DNA from: Niabella beijingensis
GTDB lineage: Bacteria; Bacteroidota; Bacteroidia; Chitinophagales; Chitinophagaceae
DNA length: 64,000 bases
Assembly: GCF_020034665.1 (NCBI RefSeq)
Contig: NZ_JAIQDI010000002.1
Location: forward strand, 2,666,001 to 2,730,000
Reading direction: 5' to 3'
The translations under genes and the position numbers were made by a program. Shown piece by piece: positions 63,703 to 64,000 of this stretch; position 1 is the stretch's first letter, and each line of letters begins with the position of its first letter. The notes beneath the pieces were generated by a model. The model did no database searches, was not told the origin of the DNA, and was given only the letters and a program-made list of their open reading frames with translations.

Positions 63703-64000
63703 ATGGAACGATCACTACACAAAACGCTATGGTTCTATATTCAAACCGACCGGTTCCTGGCCGCAACTTTTTTTCTGCTCGTATTTGCTTTCGCCTACAG
63801 TCCTGCTACTACATTGAGTTTCTCTATGCCCGACGACCATTGGATGTTGCTAAAAAACGATTACGTTCATCCCGATAAAATGGATGTACCCTACTTTGAA
63901 ACCATATTCAACAGGATCAATAACATCCAGTATTCACCATTAAATACACTTTATTACTACCTGGTTTATCAGATCAATGGCTTTGATCCATTTTACTTTC
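63703..64000 (+). CDS. Partial membrane protein, likely second GT-C glycosyltransferase (cut by window end)
   Basis: The frame is open from ATG 63703 to the window edge, 99 codons. The start MERSLHKTLWFYIQTDRFLAATFFLLVFAF gives a membrane helix, followed by SFSMPDDHWMLLKNDYVHPDKMDVPYF. The acidic PDDHW after helix 1 resembles the first-loop Asp motif of GT-C enzymes. It starts 11 bp after the GT22 stop. The product cannot be named without the missing part. Confidence 0.6.
   Translation, partial: MERSLHKTLWFYIQTDRFLAATFFLLVFAFAYSPATTLSFSMPDDHWMLLKNDYVHPDKMDVPYFETIFNRINNIQYSPLNTLYYYLVYQINGFDPFYF

Overview
The window comes from a Gram-negative member of the Bacteroidota, probably Chitinophagaceae or a close relative; the genus cannot be fixed from sequence alone. 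Pointers are a SusC/SusD pair, several TonB-dependent receptors, TAnnTTTG-type promoter elements, weak Shine-Dalgarno signals, many lipoproteins and a Bacteroidota-style tyrosine recombinase. Two tRNA genes are present (initiator Met-CAT, Arg-CCG). There is no rRNA, CRISPR array or intact insertion sequence.

Layout. 0.3-10.2 kb: NAD-dependent reductase plus Crp-type regulator, secreted sulfatase, APH-type kinase, RibD/DHFR-fold reductase, two small orphan genes and a histidine kinase/LuxR response regulator pair. 10.5-13 kb: large secreted RCC1-repeat protein. 13.5-16.8 kb: accessory patch with a truncated nuclease-fold gene, a HigA-like antitoxin plus AbiEii-type nucleotidyltransferase and a tyrosine recombinase beside the initiator tRNA. 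17-25.5 kb: vitamin uptake, with a TPP riboswitch before one TonB receptor and a cobalamin riboswitch before a BtuB-like receptor that is followed by a Dph6-like ATPase; a TolC/adaptor pair lies between them. 25.5-35.5 kb: MarC protein, tRNA-Arg and a large efflux locus (HMA-like protein, MFS pump, TolC, RND pump, adaptor, HMA-AraC regulator, divergent possible metal-handling protein). 36.7-40 kb: SPFH/SHOCT protein with zinc-ribbon and unknown partners. 40-45 kb: SusD and SusC. 45.4-57.3 kb: accessory region of patatin-like lipase, C10 cysteine protease and many small orphan proteins, with gene remnants. 57.6-62.1 kb: two lipoproteins sharing a nearly identical N-terminal part of about 322 residues but carrying unrelated C-terminal tails, each followed by its own small gene. 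62.2 kb to the end: GT-C type glycosyltransferase genes, the last one cut by the window edge.

The strongest candidate for an undescribed system is the 57.6-62.2 kb locus. Its architecture (constant exported N-terminus, Gly/Cys-rich hinge, exchangeable tail, tail-specific downstream gene) is that of polymorphic effector/immunity loci. A 1,022-bp near-identical duplication stops at the hinge, so tail exchange can be read directly from the DNA. Second-tier candidates are the SPFH/zinc-ribbon cluster with an embedded palindromic element, and the HMA-linked dual-pump efflux locus.
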